DNA from: Mangrovicoccus sp049603835
GTDB lineage: Bacteria > Pseudomonadota > Alphaproteobacteria > Rhodobacterales > Rhodobacteraceae
Length of the DNA stretch: 64,000 nucleotides
NCBI GenBank assembly: GCA_049603835.1
Contig: JBMYSZ010000005.1
Location: 1-64,000 of the forward strand
Direction: 5' to 3'
Made by a program: the position numbers and the translations under genes. The notes beneath the pieces were generated by a model. It was not told the origin of the DNA. It was given only the letters and a program-made list of their open reading frames with translations, and did not search any database. Positions 16,567 through 25,447 of the stretch are shown here, piece by piece. Positions within the stretch are counted from its first letter, which is position 1; each line of letters starts with the position of its first letter.

Positions 16567-18530
16567 GCGGCGTCCTTTTGATCTAGGCTGCGCAGGCTGT
16601 CCAAAAGTCCTGCCTGAGCCTCTGGGTCGGTTTTGGAATTCGTGGCCACAAGGAAGAGCTGATCCATCGCGGCCAGAGCCTCGGGATCGCCGCGCGCCTC
16701 ATCAAACGCGTCAAACAATTCGCGGGCATTTTCGGTATTTGCTTCGGCAAGAACGGATCCAAGATCATCTTGGGTGATCAGCAGCTCGCCCACCATGAGC
16801 TGACGGAACTCATCCATGACGTCATTAAAGGCCGGGCGACCCTTGCCAAATTCCTCGCCATATAGGGCGAAAAGCGCACCATCTTGTTGGGCCATGGCCT
16901 GGCGTCCGAAATCGTTCAGCGCGGCGGAATTGCCCATAAGTCGGTCTTGGAGCGGCACGGACAGATCCGGCAAAGCCCTAAGCGCATTTCGGGTCATGGC
17001 CGCATCAATCGCGCTTGGCGGCGCCAGATCCTGGGTAAAGCCCGCCTCTAGCACACGGGTTTTCCAACGTTTATAAGCAATGCCGCCCAGTTTGATCGAG
17101 CCGATGACCAGGGCCAAAGCCACCCCGCTTGGGCCTCCGGCGATGCTTTGGATTGCTGGCACGCGGCCCAAAGCTTTGACAGCGGTGGATAGGATTTGCT
17201 TGGTCGGATCGATTTGGGGCAGGAGTTTATCCAGCTGCAAAAGCTGCGCTTTGGCGTCGGTGGTGGCGCCCGCATTGGTCAAGCCGCGGATTTCATCCAC
17301 CGAGTCCTTTAGCGCGCCCGCCTTTTTCAGCACACGCGACACCTGATTATCGGGCATCACCTTTGCCATCAGCTTGCCCGCTGACAGTAAGCCACTGGCC
17401 CGGTCGAGCAAATTCTTGCTGGGTCCAAGCGCCGTACCTAATGCGGTTTTCGTCACCGCTGTTTGCCCGCCAATATTGGTGGCCGCCTCCAAAAGTCGGC
17501 CCAGCGTTTCCGGCTTTTTTAGTTTATCCGGGTCTTTGGTCAGCTCGCCGATTAGCTGCACCGTATCGGTCACCCGATCCACAGTAGCGGCCATAGTGGC
17601 CTGGGCTGTTTCCACACGGATCTGTTCTGCGCGGGTATGGATCACCTCTTCGCGGTTCGGTTCAAAGATCGAGGACATGGCGTCCACCATCTTATTGAGC
17701 CCTTTATAGACGAATTGCGACGCAAACCCCCCAAGCAGCGCAATAATCGGTTTGCCAAAGGGCAGGGTGGGGGCTTGGGTCGTGCTGGAGGAGCCCGACC
17801 CGTTCGAGGCCAAACTTGGCTCGGCGATCAGTTGGGTCAGGATCAAGCCTGCAACAATACCCAACACAATGCGAATAATATAGTTCGAGCCATGGCGCGG
17901 ATCATATGTGCCTTCGATCACATAGCTGCGCGCATCATAGAGCACCGAAAAACAGGAGCCGAGCCCCGCAAGCCCTGCATAAAACCCTGTCACCAAAAGC
18001 AGTTGCTGGCCCGACAGATGCAAAAGCGGCTTGGAGAACATTTGCGAGACATATTCGTAACTTTCCAACCCGCTGGGCAAAAGCCCCGGCGCGCCCATCA
18101 CATTGCCAGCCACCAAAACACAGCCATACATGAGCAGGAAAAACAGAACCGTCATCAGCATCAGCCAGCGGATCGCGGGAACCGGAGCGATTTTATGGGC
18201 CAGGGGCTTGGCGCGTGAATCCCATTGCAGCAGCTCGATCGTGCGGGGCAGGGCGGGACGGATGGCTTGGGACAGGGCGGTATGCAGTTGGTGCAGCGCG
18301 GCGAAATCCACCTGGTCGGCCATGGCAGCGCCGCCCCGCAAGATTGGGGCAAGCTCGCCAATTTCGTGGGATTTCTCTTCGGGAATGGTGATGCCGCGGG
18401 CCAGGTAATGGGCCAGCATAGCCTCACATTCCCGGAAATAGCGCATCTGGATGCTAATTTTCGGGTGTGAAATCGGCAAAATGGCCAGCTTTGCGACGTC
18501 GTCGTCCGTAAGCATGGATGGGGTTGGCAA
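16563..18530 (-). CDS. Large membrane protein of unknown function
   Basis: 655 residues. Hydrophobic segments near residues 120-145, 185-205 and 225-243, and a further one near 275-290, are followed by a long, probably cytoplasmic helical region to the C-terminus. No known domain is recognised. It is the first gene of the unit and overlaps the lipoprotein start by four bases. Because the last gene is a peptidoglycan hydrolase without an obvious secretion signal, this protein could take part in its export or placement, but that is inference only. Confidence 0.7.
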   Translation of the reverse strand: MPTPSMLTDDDVAKLAILPISHPKISIQMRYFRECEAMLAHYLARGITIPEEKSHEIGELAPILRGGAAMADQVDFAALHQLHTALSQAIRPALPRTIELLQWDSRAKPLAHKIAPVPAIRWLMLMTVLFFLLMYGCVLVAGNVMGAPGLLPSGLESYEYVSQMFSKPLLHLSGQQLLLVTGFYAGLAGLGSCFSVLYDARSYVIEGTYDPRHGSNYIIRIVLGIVAGLILTQLIAEPSLASNGSGSSSTTQAPTLPFGKPIIALLGGFASQFVYKGLNKMVDAMSSIFEPNREEVIHTRAEQIRVETAQATMAATVDRVTDTVQLIGELTKDPDKLKKPETLGRLLEAATNIGGQTAVTKTALGTALGPSKNLLDRASGLLSAGKLMAKVMPDNQVSRVLKKAGALKDSVDEIRGLTNAGATTDAKAQLLQLDKLLPQIDPTKQILSTAVKALGRVPAIQSIAGGPSGVALALVIGSIKLGGIAYKRWKTRVLEAGFTQDLAPPSAIDAAMTRNALRALPDLSVPLQDRLMGNSAALNDFGRQAMAQQDGALFALYGEEFGKGRPAFNDVMDEFRQLMVGELLITQDDLGSVLAEANTENARELFDAFDEARGDPEALAAMDQLFLVATNSKTDPEAQAGLLDSLRSLDQKDAA

Positions 18531-18731
18531 GCTCTATTCCTTCCCAGTTTGTCCGATTGGCTTAGGGGCAGGCTGCGTTATTATTAACCTTTGGGCAACA
18601 GTTTTATAGTGAAGGACTTGATATCCTTACCCAAAGCCATTCGGGAAATTGCAAGATGTAATTTGGAATAATGCGAGAGTTCAGGGGGTTGCGGGTTTCG
18701 CAAAGGCAGCGCGCGTAGGGGGCCAAAAGCG

Positions 18732-19241
18732 TTAGTCGCCTGTGGCCCAAGCCAAAAGCTGGTCAAGCTCTGCGGGCAATTCCGTTGCCTGACCATCTGT
18801 GAAAGCGGTGAAACCTGGCATGTTCAAGTCATTCACCGCGGTCAGAACTGGAATATCCTTGGCAATGGCGCTGGCAATCGCGGCGCAAAAACCGCGCCCA
18901 TGGCATTCTTGTGGCCCAAATTTATTGAGGATCAGCAGCGCCGGGTTTTGGCCTGGGTTTTGGTCAAGACTGGCCTCGACCTCCAAGGCCGCTGTTTCCA
19001 AAGCTTCGGGATCCAAACGACATCCCTTAGCCCCCGCGCCCAGGCCCTGGGCGATTGTGATCACTTGGCCCGACGGAATAACCGTCAAATCCATATCGCA
19101 GGGATGGCTATCGGGCCCCGGTGCTCGCGATTGCACGAGACCGGCAATGGCGATGCCTTGGTGCTGCAATTCCGCCGCTAAGCCCGCCAATAACGCATCG
19201 GTTTCCCCATGGCTGCGCGACTTTAGATAGCCGATTTTCAT
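18732..19241 (-). CDS. DUF2478-like protein
   Basis: 169 residues with a nucleoside-triphosphatase-like pattern: first strand MKIGYLKSRSHGETDALLAGLA, ALLILNKFGPQECHGRGF as a possible Walker B-like strand and loop, and a closing VLTAVNDLNMPGFTAF. The length and the motifs NKFGxxE and GxGF point to the DUF2478 family, often found near molybdenum or nitrogenase genes, but nothing of the kind is seen here. It is divergent from the regulator at 19474 with a 230-base gap. Confidence 0.65.
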   Translation of the reverse strand: MKIGYLKSRSHGETDALLAGLAAELQHQGIAIAGLVQSRAPGPDSHPCDMDLTVIPSGQVITIAQGLGAGAKGCRLDPEALETAALEVEASLDQNPGQNPALLILNKFGPQECHGRGFCAAIASAIAKDIPVLTAVNDLNMPGFTAFTDGQATELPAELDQLLAWATGD

Positions 19242-19307
19242 GGCATGCCCCCCTGCTCGGCGCGGCCCTTGGCGGGGCGCGTCACGATTTGCCTTTTGCG
19301 CGGAGTT

Positions 19308-19408
19308 TGGACAATGCGCTCACTGATGGCAATATCTCTGCCCGCGCCACGATCGGCTGGACCCCGCGGCAAACAGGGGACAGGGGGGCGGGCTCGCGCG
19401 ATTGTCCA
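19308..19408. repeat. Widely spaced inverted repeat before the degenerate regulator
   Basis: TGGACAAT (19308-19315) and its complement ATTGTCCA (19401-19408) stand 85 bases apart in the gap before the regulator start at 19474. Such spacing would fit a DNA loop between two sites, but eight bases at this distance can also arise by chance. Confidence 0.3.
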
Positions 19409-19473
19409 GATTTCTGTTTCAAACTCGGCTCAATTATACAATGATTGCGATCAGTCCATGGGAGGCAGGTCTT

Positions 19474-21264
19474 ATGAGGCCCTCGACTGCGCTGTCGCAG
19501 GCGCGTGATTTGCTGGAAGCCGGGCGGAGCTATGACCATCTGGCTTTGCCCGAGATGATTGCAGGAAGCTGGCAACGCTGCCAAAAGCGGGGCCTTGACC
19601 CCCGCGCCGTGCCGGAAGATCTGCTTTTGTCGGAGCAGGACACAAAAGCCCGGCTTCAGAAAAATCACCGGGTCTTAGAAATTGTCCGTCCAGAGCTAGA
19701 GCTGATCAGTTCGCAAATCGCGGGCACGAATTTTCTGTGTGCTTTTGCCGATCAGGACGGCGTGGTGCTGGATACGATCATGGATCACGATTTTGCCAGC
19801 AGCGATTGTGCGCGAAGCATTCAGCCGGGTTCAGTCTGGCGCGAGGATCTGCGCGGCACGAATGCGCTTGGACTGGCATTGCAAACGGGACAGGCGAGTA
19901 TGGTGACCGGGGGGGAGCATTTCTTTGCCTGCCATGGCCGTGTGTCTTGTGTGTCAGTGCCGATTTTCGCCTCTGATGGCAGGATTGCCGGCCTGCTGGA
20001 TGCGTCCTCGGAAGTGGCAGAACGGCAAGCACATACCGGAGCTTTGGTCAGTTTGGCGGCGACTAATATAGAAAACCGCCTATTTGCCGAGGCCCATAGC
20101 GCGGATCTGATTTTGGAATTTCACCCGCGCAAGGAATATCTGCCGACCCAAAGTGTGGCCCTACTGGCCTTTGATCAGGCGGGCCGGGTGAGGGGCGCTA
20201 ATCGGGCCTCTGACCGGATGCTGGTTTGGGATGGGGCGGCGGATGCGGCCTTCCAAGATCTCTTTCGCGAAGATCTGTCCCAACTTCTGACCCCACTTTA
20301 CCGAGGTGAGACAGTACAAATTTCCGACCAGTTGGGGGCTGGGTATTTCGCGCGGTTGCGCCCGGATATGGCCATGCGCAGGCTGGTGCAAATCGGCACG
20401 CCGAAGGATCCAAAGCCTGCGCCGCAGTCCGCGAAAAGTAGCGGGCAAGCTTTGGTGTGGGATGACGATATGGCCCGCAATGCCTGGCGTCTGGCCGAAC
20501 GGGCGGGGGTTTTGGGCCAATCCCTCTGTATCCGAGGCGCCGCAGGAACCGGCAAAACGGCCATGGCCATGGAACTGCATCGGGGCCTGCATGGGGCGCA
20601 GCCTGTGATTGCCTTCGACTGTCGCGCGGTTGGGAAATTGCCAAAATCCTTGCCGGATCTGGCTTTGGAGGGCGGCAGTTTGATTTTGGAAAATGCAAGT
20701 GGTATGAGTGCCTTAGACGCATATCAGCTGGCCATTCCCCAAGAACTGGTTGAACAATGCGACCTCCGCCCCGGCTGGACTGTAATCGCGACCCAAGACC
20801 TAAGTGAGACCTCTCGCGATGCTCAGAGAGACAGCTTTGCCCGGTTTGCGGGGGTGGAAATGTTAGTCATCGACTTGCCAGAGCTGCATCGTCGCACAGA
20901 TCGCGCTAAGCTGGCGCAACGGATATTGGCGGGGCTGTCGCCAGATCACCAACTCTCTAAAAAGGCGCTGGATTTGATCACTGAATTGGAGTGGTCTGAT
21001 AATCTGCATGGGTTGCGGCGGCTGCTGAAATTGCTGGCAAGTCATTGCCCCAAAGGCGTGCTGCGCGACACGCAAATCGCCCGGTTCCTGCCAGAGCGGA
21101 GCCCCTCAGAGCGCGCTTGCCCCCGTTGTGACCCATCGCCGATCCGGCGCCAGCGTTGTTTGGATATTCGCCGGGCCTATCGCAGTTGCCAGAATAATGT
21201 CGCCCTGACCGCGCGCCATTTGGGGGTGTCCCGCAATACGGTTTATGCCCATCTAAAGGACTAG
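19474..21264 (+). CDS. AcoR-like GAF/AAA/Fis regulator lacking the sigma-54 contact loop
   Basis: 596 residues. The N-terminal part has the AcoR-type segment MIAGSWQRCQKRGL and a GAF-like domain (about 75-210, DLRGTNALGLAL then CVSVPIFASDGRIAGLLDAS). The ATPase domain keeps Walker A (GAAGTGKTAM) but has LILENAS where Walker B is expected and no GAFTGA loop. The C-terminus is a Fis-type helix-turn-helix (NNVALTARHLGVSRNTVYAHL). ATG at 19474 is preceded by GGAGG. Loss of GAFTGA means it probably cannot activate sigma-54 holoenzyme and acts on another polymerase or as a repressor. Confidence 0.8.
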   Translation: MRPSTALSQARDLLEAGRSYDHLALPEMIAGSWQRCQKRGLDPRAVPEDLLLSEQDTKARLQKNHRVLEIVRPELELISSQIAGTNFLCAFADQDGVVLDTIMDHDFASSDCARSIQPGSVWREDLRGTNALGLALQTGQASMVTGGEHFFACHGRVSCVSVPIFASDGRIAGLLDASSEVAERQAHTGALVSLAATNIENRLFAEAHSADLILEFHPRKEYLPTQSVALLAFDQAGRVRGANRASDRMLVWDGAADAAFQDLFREDLSQLLTPLYRGETVQISDQLGAGYFARLRPDMAMRRLVQIGTPKDPKPAPQSAKSSGQALVWDDDMARNAWRLAERAGVLGQSLCIRGAAGTGKTAMAMELHRGLHGAQPVIAFDCRAVGKLPKSLPDLALEGGSLILENASGMSALDAYQLAIPQELVEQCDLRPGWTVIATQDLSETSRDAQRDSFARFAGVEMLVIDLPELHRRTDRAKLAQRILAGLSPDHQLSKKALDLITELEWSDNLHGLRRLLKLLASHCPKGVLRDTQIARFLPERSPSERACPRCDPSPIRRQRCLDIRRAYRSCQNNVALTARHLGVSRNTVYAHLKD

Positions 21265-22094
21265 CGCGGCCAAAGCTGCCCGGCGCGGTGGCGCTCGAAC
21301 AGCGTCTCGCTATATTCCCTGGCGTCGCGGTCATCGGCAAAGCGCAACTCTAGATCACTGGCGTTGAAAAGCGCCAGGCCGATGCTTTGCCTCAGCTCAT
21401 TTTGCAGCAGAAACAGCCCGGTGTCAGGGCCACGATGGCGAAACTTTTCGATGAAATGCGGCACATCTTCGGGGGCGGGCCAGGGCGGTAGCGCGTCGCG
21501 GGGCAAAAGATCTGCGATCTCAGCGGCGTCTTTTTGCTGCGCAGGACGAAATGTGACGCCCCCCGCCAAAAGCTGCGGCGGGTTCAGAAAATGCCATTGC
21601 TCGGGCGTCATGACATAGTCGATGCAATTTTGGGATTTGCCCAGGCCATGGAAAAACAAGCGCCGTTTTCGCGGAGACTGGGAAAATCCAAGCCGTGTGA
21701 GCAGCGCCCGGGACGCGGTGTTTTTAGGATGGCAACTGGCGCTCAGCGGCGGGGCCGGGTGCGCAAAATAAGCGTTCAAAGCCAAAAGCGCGGCCCTCGT
21801 CATAAGCCCTTGGCGCCAATATTTTGGGGCGAGCCAATACCAAAAAGATGCGCCAATGCAGAGCCCGCCAATCACAGAATGATCCAGATCAAAAACCCGC
21901 AGATTTTCGCCAGGATGCTGCCCATGCTCCAAAAGCTCCTCCGCTTGGGCCATTTCAAAGGGTTGAGGAACAGCGGCAAGCCATTGACTGATTTCAGAGT
22001 TTCCGAGATGCGCGATAATCGCGGGCAAATCTATTTCTTTCATGGGACGTAAAATCAGGCCATCTTTTTCCAATATTTCGGGAAACTCGCCCAT
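21261..22094 (-). CDS. Tandem GNAT acetyltransferase
   Basis: 277 residues with two GNAT-like halves. The first (about 8-160) is RimJ/RimL-like: GLILRPMKEIDLPAIIAHLGN, then YWRQGLMTRAALLALNAYF (acetyl-CoA site) and NTASRALLTRLGF. The second (about 178-277) starts VTFRPAQQKDAAEIADLL and looks shorter, without a clear acetyl-CoA loop, so it may be a degenerate copy. It converges on the regulator gene with a 4-base overlap of the 3' ends. Substrate unknown. Confidence 0.75.
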   Translation of the reverse strand: MGEFPEILEKDGLILRPMKEIDLPAIIAHLGNSEISQWLAAVPQPFEMAQAEELLEHGQHPGENLRVFDLDHSVIGGLCIGASFWYWLAPKYWRQGLMTRAALLALNAYFAHPAPPLSASCHPKNTASRALLTRLGFSQSPRKRRLFFHGLGKSQNCIDYVMTPEQWHFLNPPQLLAGGVTFRPAQQKDAAEIADLLPRDALPPWPAPEDVPHFIEKFRHRGPDTGLFLLQNELRQSIGLALFNASDLELRFADDRDAREYSETLFERHRAGQLWPR

Positions 22095-22227
22095 CTAAAT
22101 CACCCCTTTATTGCGGAACTTCTCTGAGTTCAGCGCAAAATAAATTCGGTAATCAAGCGAATGATTCGTATTTTTGCAGTGCAAATAAAACTTCTGCATT
22201 GCGGCGGAAATTTTTGTGGAACAGGCT

Positions 22228-22264
22228 GTTACGATGGGTGTGAAAAATCGTAACGCTTAGTTAC
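22228..22264. promoter_or_regulatory. Palindromic regulatory sites in a 339-base gap
   Basis: The gap 22095-22433 holds no supported gene. It contains GTTACGAT (22228-22235) with its complement ATCGTAAC (22247-22254), and overlapping it GTAAC-gctta-GTTAC (22250-22264). The half-site GTAAC also appears in the palindrome before mimA. It is likely a regulator-binding region for the acetyltransferase gene on the left. Confidence 0.5.
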
Positions 22265-22433
22265 ATCTTTTTTTCTTTGCGTGATTTTTTACGGAAAAAA
22301 GGGAAAAACCATCTGGAATTCATTGCCTAATGCGGCGGCTTTTGTAGTTTCTCTTGCACTCGATAAAACGGGCGCAAGGGAGAGGGCAATGAGACGCAGC
22401 GAACCATGGCAAAACGGTCTGAACCAGGCTTTT

Positions 22434-22706
22434 TTAATTTGGTTTTTGGGGCCCTTTCGCCATTGGAAGAGCATCCCAAATAGCCGAAATATCCGTTGCC
22501 ATGCGCAAATGGATTTCTCGCAATATTTGGTTTTTCAAGGAATAATCCAAGCTTTCCAACGCATTCAAGGCGGATTTCAAATCCTCTGGGCGATCGGTTT
22601 CAACTGCTCGGTCAAAGCTTTTCACGCTGTCTTGATCGAGATTTTCCATTGCCTGGCAAATATCCCGAAGGGCCAGAAAAAACCGTTTGTCAGTTGGGTC
22701 GATCAT
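22434..22706 (-). CDS. Small hypothetical protein
   Basis: 90 residues, acidic and probably all-helical (MIDPTDKRFFLALRDICQAM, then DRPEDLKSALNALESLDYSL). No known family recognised. It is divergent from the small gene at 22757 with a 50-base gap, so the two may share control. CGGAG upstream of the ATG supports translation. Confidence 0.5.
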   Translation of the reverse strand: MIDPTDKRFFLALRDICQAMENLDQDSVKSFDRAVETDRPEDLKSALNALESLDYSLKNQILREIHLRMATDISAIWDALPMAKGPQKPN

Positions 22707-22756
22707 TTTTGTGCTCCGAATGATTTAAAAGCAATGCCGGTTTATAGGCGGTCGCT

Positions 22757-23047
22757 ATGACCGGTCAATTGCGGGCGATAGATGAAATTCTGATGGATCG
22801 TCTTAGAATTGTGCAAGCAATTGCCGAGGCAAATACAGTTCAATTGCGCTTAAATCAAAAAGCCAGCGGAATGATGGTTTTAGAAATGAAAGACGATTTG
22901 GACGGTAAAAACTGCGCCGTTCGGATCGATGGGAAAACCCAGCTGGATACGGATCTGGCTGAAAACTTAGACAAAATCCATCAGCTCGAAGATCAATTAT
23001 CGTCTTTGGACGAAGAGCTCGCGACCGCGATGGAGGAGAAGACTTAA
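22757..23047 (+). CDS. Small coiled-coil hypothetical protein
   Basis: 96 residues, acidic, with a C-terminal heptad-like stretch (LAENLDKIHQLEDQLSSLDEEL) indicating a coiled coil. Family not recognised. Its stop is one base before the start of the WD40-like gene, so the two are co-translated, and a small third gene follows. It may be a partner or adaptor of the WD40-like protein (inference from position). Confidence 0.6.
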   Translation: MTGQLRAIDEILMDRLRIVQAIAEANTVQLRLNQKASGMMVLEMKDDLDGKNCAVRIDGKTQLDTDLAENLDKIHQLEDQLSSLDEELATAMEEKT

Positions 23048-23048
23048 A

Positions 23049-24185
23049 ATGAACCAGCATATGCCACCGCAAGCGATGACGCTTTTCGATCTGATCGCCC
23101 GCCGTTGGGATTTCGAGGCAGAGATCAAGCGGGTTTTGTTCAATAAATCCGGCAGTTCTTTGGCAGTGTTTCAAGCCGATGGACGGATTGGCTTTGTGTC
23201 GGTGAAAGATGCCGAAGATCCAGATAGCCGTATGCGGGTGGAGGTGGATAGCGGGCGCGCCAGTATTCGGCCGCGCTCAAAGCCGCTGCCTCAGCCGGCC
23301 ATGGCCAGTGATGCGCTGGCGCTTGGGCAAGTCGCACCCTGTCGCTTTGGTGCGCAAGGCTTTGTTTTTGCGGAAGAAGAGACAGAGCTTTTGTGGCGTG
23401 CAACAGCGCGCGGTCAGACTTTGCCGGTCAAGACGGTGGAGCGCGAACCGGTGACGGCTCTGGCGGCTTTGCCAGGGAGTGGCCAGGTTGTTTTGGCGCA
23501 TAGCGAATATCTGGCCTTTCTCAGCGAGGATGGCGGTACGGAAAATGCTCCGATTGATCTAGCCCATGAGGTGACGGGCATCGCTGTATCGGCGGATGAA
23601 AAACGGCTTGCTTGTTGGGGGGAGGGGCAGATCAGCATTGTTGATTTGGCGACCCGCGCTGTGACTGGCGGCTTTTCTTATGACAGCGAGATCCATGAAT
23701 TGGTTTGGTCGCCCTGTCAGGCTTGGCTAGCGGCGGGATGTGTGGATCGGTCGATTTTGCTGGCGGATTTGGTGAAACCCGCCTGTGATCGGATTGTGGA
23801 TTTTCCCGATGAGGTGCGCTCGCTCGGTTTTAGCGCGGCGGGTGGGGCGCTGGTGGCTGCTGGGGCCTATCGCATCGTGGGCTGGCATCTGCCGGATCTG
23901 CCTTTCGGCACCCATGAGGGGACGCCGATCGCAACCGGCAAACCGGGCCTGACCATTGTGGACCGGGTCGCGCCACATCCGCAGCGAGATCTATGCGCCG
24001 TGGCCTATGCCAATGGGCTCGTGGTCATTTGCCGGGTGGGTCACCCAGATGAGATGTTGCTGCGCGCCGGGACGAATATAGCCGTCAACTCGCTGGAATG
24101 GTCGCCGGATGGCACACATTTGGCGATTGCGGACGCGGACGGCGCGGTGTCGATCGCAACATTTCCTAAGAATATGTTCAAATAA
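23049..24185 (+). CDS. WD40-like beta-propeller protein
   Basis: 378 residues with repeated blades of WD40 type: IKRVLFNKSGSSLAVFQADGRIGFVSV, VTGIAVSADEKRLACWGEGQISIVDL, IHELVWSPCQAWLAAGCVDRSILLADL, VRSLGFSAAGGALVAAGAYRIVGW, and VNSLEWSPDGTHLAIADADGAVSIA, so about six to seven blades. No signal peptide is seen, so it is probably a cytoplasmic scaffold. It is the middle gene of a three-gene set with two small proteins, located between a regulator and rpoN. Function unknown. Confidence 0.75.
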   Translation: MNQHMPPQAMTLFDLIARRWDFEAEIKRVLFNKSGSSLAVFQADGRIGFVSVKDAEDPDSRMRVEVDSGRASIRPRSKPLPQPAMASDALALGQVAPCRFGAQGFVFAEEETELLWRATARGQTLPVKTVEREPVTALAALPGSGQVVLAHSEYLAFLSEDGGTENAPIDLAHEVTGIAVSADEKRLACWGEGQISIVDLATRAVTGGFSYDSEIHELVWSPCQAWLAAGCVDRSILLADLVKPACDRIVDFPDEVRSLGFSAAGGALVAAGAYRIVGWHLPDLPFGTHEGTPIATGKPGLTIVDRVAPHPQRDLCAVAYANGLVVICRVGHPDEMLLRAGTNIAVNSLEWSPDGTHLAIADADGAVSIATFPKNMFK

Positions 24186-24204
24186 GCTCCGGGGAGGGAG
24201 AAAA

Positions 24205-24384
24205 ATGGCAGACGCACTCACAGCCGAAGAACAAAGCAAAGACCGCTTTTTCCAGGAAATCGCCAAGGTGGCCGAGGATATGGTCGAAGAACATGGCAAA
24301 GATTTTGCCGCCGGGGTCTTGGTCTTAGCGGCAAGATGGGTGGCGGAAAATCGGATCAGCAGCCCGGCCGAAGCGAAGCATTAA
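24205..24384 (+). CDS. Small hypothetical protein
   Basis: 59 residues (MADALTAEEQSKDRFFQEI...), amphipathic helical, with a strong ribosome site (GGGAGGGAG) before the ATG, 19 bases after the WD40-like gene. Family not recognised. It is likely the last gene of the small-protein/WD40 set. It converges on the gene at 24396. Confidence 0.6.
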   Translation: MADALTAEEQSKDRFFQEIAKVAEDMVEEHGKDFAAGVLVLAARWVAENRISSPAEAKH

Positions 24385-24395
24385 AGCAAAAGGCT

Positions 24396-25352
24396 TTAGT
24401 GAAACTTCGCGGATTTTTGGGATGCGGGCGCTGATGGCGTTGTCAGGCTCTGTATCTGATTGACGAGAATACCACTTAACGGAGCAGCCAGCGCGGAAAG
24501 CGGGCTGGCGGGCTTGGCTTGTGCACTGGCGCCGGCGAGCGCGTCGGTCAGTTTGGGATCTAGCAATTGGGCATAGGCACAGAGTTCATGAATGCGGAAA
24601 CTCGCAAAATGCAGACTATCGCCGCTCAGCAAGGCGGGGATCTGGCGATGATCCGGCATTTGCGTATTCAGCGCATTGCTATGAACGGCCGCGCCCAAAG
24701 TCGTCAGCACCGAGCGGCGCCATTTGGAATATTCCGTATCCGCCGATTGATCGATCCCCACCGCATAAAGTTTTTCCGAGATACTGCGAAAGGCGCGGCC
24801 GCCCGCAATATGACGGCGCCAGAAATCATTGGCCTCGTCAACCGATTGGCATTCGGAAAAACGTTGCGCCAGTTTCGGGCGGGTCAGCAGGATCAGTGCC
24901 ATATCCACATCCTCCGACATGGACCGGGCAATTTGCATCGCAGGCATAGGCAGATTGGTCAGCGCCAAGAGCCGCAGCGCCGCGATTTGTTCCGCCAATC
25001 GCGCAGAAACAGCGGCCAATCCATGCCATTGAGCGCCGCTCAGCCCGTCAGCTTGGTGGCGATGCCCGTCCGAGGCGGCGTCATGCAAAGCTCGCAGCCA
25101 GATCACGCATTGATCGAACAAAAACACCAGATCCACATCGGCACTGCTGGCACTGGCATCGATTTTCGGCACAGCGCGGAAACCCGGCAAATTGCGCAGA
25201 CCCAGCCGCCAATGACTGTCGAAATCCAGCCCTGCCGCCGACCAAAGCTGTTTGATCCGCGCCAAAACCTGGGGCGACAAACCGGGATAGGACATTTCGG
25301 GAGCGGCGCTTTCAAATGGAACCAGGCCGGAGATCGGATCTTTGGGGGTCAT
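24396..25352 (-). CDS. Hypothetical protein
   Basis: 318 residues, helix-rich, with no recognised domain. The N-terminal part contains YPGLSPQVLARIKQLWSAAGLDFDSHW, the centre LTNLPMPAMQIARSMSEDVDMALILL, and the C-terminus is Ala/Pro/Ser-rich. There is no signal peptide. It is divergent from rpoN with a gap of under 100 bases, so joint control is possible. Confidence 0.6.
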   Translation of the reverse strand: MTPKDPISGLVPFESAAPEMSYPGLSPQVLARIKQLWSAAGLDFDSHWRLGLRNLPGFRAVPKIDASASSADVDLVFLFDQCVIWLRALHDAASDGHRHQADGLSGAQWHGLAAVSARLAEQIAALRLLALTNLPMPAMQIARSMSEDVDMALILLTRPKLAQRFSECQSVDEANDFWRRHIAGGRAFRSISEKLYAVGIDQSADTEYSKWRRSVLTTLGAAVHSNALNTQMPDHRQIPALLSGDSLHFASFRIHELCAYAQLLDPKLTDALAGASAQAKPASPLSALAAPLSGILVNQIQSLTTPSAPASQKSAKFH

Positions 25353-25447
25353 TTCAACGGGTCTCTTACAAAACTTGCCACAAGATTAGCGGGGGCAGGG
25401 GCGGTCAGGCTAGCTTTTTGTGATATGTTTTGGCCAGAGGTCGCAAC

